Shown in pieces: positions 62,677 to 64,000 of a stretch of DNA of 64,000 nt; the stretch's first letter is position 1; every line of letters begins with the position of its first letter. The notes below the pieces were generated by a model, which worked only from the letters and a program-made list of their open reading frames with translations, was not told the DNA's origin and ran no database searches. A program made the position numbers and the translations under genes. This DNA comes from Iodobacter ciconiae (lineage in GTDB: Bacteria > Pseudomonadota > Gammaproteobacteria > Burkholderiales > Chitinibacteraceae), in NCBI RefSeq assembly GCF_003952345.1, contig NZ_CP034433.1, forward strand, positions 744,001-808,000, written 5' to 3'.

Positions 62677-63453
62677 ATGAGCGCTTTTGCTACCGAGCAT
62701 GTGTTATCGGTTCGCCACTGGAATGATACGTTGTTCAGCTTTACGACTACCCGTGATGATTCGCTGCGTTTTGAAAATGGCCAGTTTGTGATGATTGGTC
62801 TGGAAGTTAACGGTAAGCCGCTGATGCGCGCTTACTCGATTGCCAGCCCGAATTACTCTGAAACTCTGGAGTTTTTTAGTATTAAAGTACAAGACGGCCC
62901 GCTGACGTCCCGTCTGCAGCACTTGAAAGAAGGCGATCCATTGTTGGTAAGCCGTAAGCCGACAGGCACTTTGGTATTGAGCGATTTAAAGCCAGCCAAA
63001 AACCTTTATTACCTTTCAACAGGTACCGGTCTTGCGCCATTTATGAGCCTGATTCAGGATCCTGAAGCTTACGAGCAATACGAAAAAATTATTCTGGTGC
63101 ATGGCGTGCGTACTGTGAGCGAGCTGGCTTATACCGACTTTATTCAAAAAGAGCTGCCACACAACGAGTTCTTTGGTGAAGAAGTGCAAAAAAAGCTGAT
63201 TTACTATCCAACAGTCACGCGCGAGCCTTTCCGTAATCAGGGCCGTTTAACGGATTTGTTTGAGTCGGGTAAATTGGAAAGCGATATCGGCTTGCCGCCA
63301 CTGAATCCGGAAACAGACCGTGCCATGCTTTGCGGCAGCCCGGCTATGCTGAAAGACACTTGCGCGATGCTTGATGCGCGTGGTTTTCAGGTGTCAAAAC
63401 GCATTGGCCAGCCTGGCGATTACGTAATCGAGCGCGCTTTCGTAGAAAAGTAA
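62677..63453 (+). CDS. fpr: Ferredoxin-NADP reductase
   Basis: A 258-aa two-domain FNR. The FAD-binding beta barrel (about 1-100) has LMRAYSIASPNYSETLEFF. The NADP domain has YYLSTGTGLAPFMSLIQDP and MLCGSPAMLKDTCAML. The C-terminus ends YVIERAFVEK, the long-tail subtype of betaproteobacterial and Pseudomonas Fpr. It exchanges electrons between NADPH and ferredoxin/flavodoxin and helps in oxidative stress. AAAGAG precedes ATG 62677; the open frame extends into the repeat copy C. Regulation by the nearby FinR-like LysR protein is plausible. Confidence 0.94.
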   Translation: MSAFATEHVLSVRHWNDTLFSFTTTRDDSLRFENGQFVMIGLEVNGKPLMRAYSIASPNYSETLEFFSIKVQDGPLTSRLQHLKEGDPLLVSRKPTGTLVLSDLKPAKNLYYLSTGTGLAPFMSLIQDPEAYEQYEKIILVHGVRTVSELAYTDFIQKELPHNEFFGEEVQKKLIYYPTVTREPFRNQGRLTDLFESGKLESDIGLPPLNPETDRAMLCGSPAMLKDTCAMLDARGFQVSKRIGQPGDYVIERAFVEK

Positions 63454-63557
63454 GCAAAGCTTCGATTAAATTATTGATCTTTGGATGAGCGGGGTTTGGT
63501 ATAAAGACCGGGTTTATGTCTGCGGGGGTGCACGGGCATCTTGTCGGTTGTCTTTGC

Positions 63558-64000
63558 CTATTGTTTTCCAAATACCGATTGCTTGGCCGCGTTGCTGACT
63601 GCGAGTACCGCCGGATGGGTAAGGCGTCTTTCCACTGAAATGGCGTAGTAGTTTGCCACCACAGATGTGGCGTGGCCGATCAGTTCGGCACCTTGCTGTT
63701 TCTGGATTTCCCGTTCCATGATGGCCGGAGCGGGAAATACACCTGCTCCGGCTTTTCCAAATGCTTTCATCAGTGCGCTGTCATCAAATTGCCCGATAAT
63801 TCGCGGTTGAATATCTTGCTCCTGAAACCAGCGTAGTAGCGCTGTTTGCATGGCCACTTTGTCTCCAAGCAGTAAAAAGGGCGCGCCGTTGAGTGAGCGG
63901 GGAAACCCTTCCCGATAGCGTGCAGCCAGCTCAGGGATTGCATAAAAAGCGATATCGCAATGCCCCAGAGAGTGGTTGTAGCCTTTGACGCCCAGCTCGG
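63558..64000 (-). CDS. nhaR: LysR-family regulator NhaR-like (5' part outside the window)
   Basis: The 3' 146 codons of a minus-strand gene that continues past base 64000. The effector domain shows GAPFLLLGDKVAMQTALLRW, IGQFDDSALMKAFGKAGAGV, FPAPAIMEREIQKQQGAELI and YYAISVERRLTHPAVLAVS. This matches the end of NhaR-type regulators, which in enterobacteria respond to sodium at nhaA. The DNA-binding domain is not in the window, so the family call rests on the C-terminal half. No nhaA is seen here. Confidence 0.8.
   Translation of the reverse strand, partial: ELGVKGYNHSLGHCDIAFYAIPELAARYREGFPRSLNGAPFLLLGDKVAMQTALLRWFQEQDIQPRIIGQFDDSALMKAFGKAGAGVFPAPAIMEREIQKQQGAELIGHATSVVANYYAISVERRLTHPAVLAVSNAAKQSVFGKQ

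Overview
The window looks like the chromosome of a betaproteobacterium of the Neisseriales, probably Chromobacteriaceae/Chitinibacteraceae and Iodobacter-like. This is inferred from protein character, the moderate GC content and the gene order of the TCA-cycle cluster. No taxonomic marker such as rRNA is present, so the placement is tentative. I saw no rRNA, tRNA, CRISPR array, prophage or intact insertion sequence.

Layout. (1) Positions 1-19885 are a motility and signalling block: the end of a STAS anti-sigma-factor antagonist, a REC/PP2C/HATPase partner-switch protein, a short membrane chemoreceptor, cheY, cheA, cheW, a soluble multi-PAS chemoreceptor, cheR, cheD, cheB, an FlrC-type sigma-54 activator, then fliE-F-G-H-I-J behind a well-matched sigma-54 promoter. 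(2) About 1.07 kb of AT-rich DNA without a convincing gene follows fliJ, where fliK would often be. (3) nagE (GlcNAc PTS permease) converges on mdh, with a shared hairpin terminator. (4) A GntR/UTRA regulator is followed by a TCA cluster: sdhCDAB, sdhE, gltA, sucA, sucB, lpd, sucC, sucD, closed by a strong terminator. (5) Two orphan SBP_bac_3-like periplasmic proteins and an EamA exporter precede a Wzx/Wzy-type exopolysaccharide locus (41980-54158). That locus holds four glycosyltransferases, a Wza-like lipoprotein, a Wzc/GumC-like protein with a decayed kinase domain, a PslG-like glycosidase, a Wzy-like polymerase, an acyltransferase and a MurJ-like flippase. A third orphan SBP paralogue lies on its far side. 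(6) The last part holds a dienelactone-hydrolase-like enzyme, ETF:ubiquinone oxidoreductase, a GNAT acetyltransferase, a small unknown protein, a thioredoxin-like protein, a YeiE/FinR-like LysR regulator, etfB, etfA, a ferredoxin-NADP reductase and the 3' part of an nhaR-like gene.

How it works together. The first block couples receptor signalling (CheA/CheW/CheY, adaptation by CheR/CheB/CheD) to flagellar export and switch assembly. The central block carries electrons from 2-oxoglutarate and succinate into the quinone pool. EtfAB and ETF-QO do the same for acyl-CoA dehydrogenases.

Main novelty candidates. The soluble chemoreceptor has a G8 tract near its 3' end. Adding one G would replace its unrelated tail with one ending in the CheR/CheB-tether-like sequence DWEEF. 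A G10 tract forms the Shine-Dalgarno region of cheA, and a T10 tract sits in a conserved stretch of cheR. Together these suggest slippage-controlled chemotaxis, although sequencing error is a real alternative for each tract. Other points are three DGEGYGFF repeats in the CheA linker, a shared GG(x)DLF tail on a receptor and on CheD, a family of ACACAGAG palindromic intergenic repeats, and the three SBP paralogues around the polysaccharide locus.
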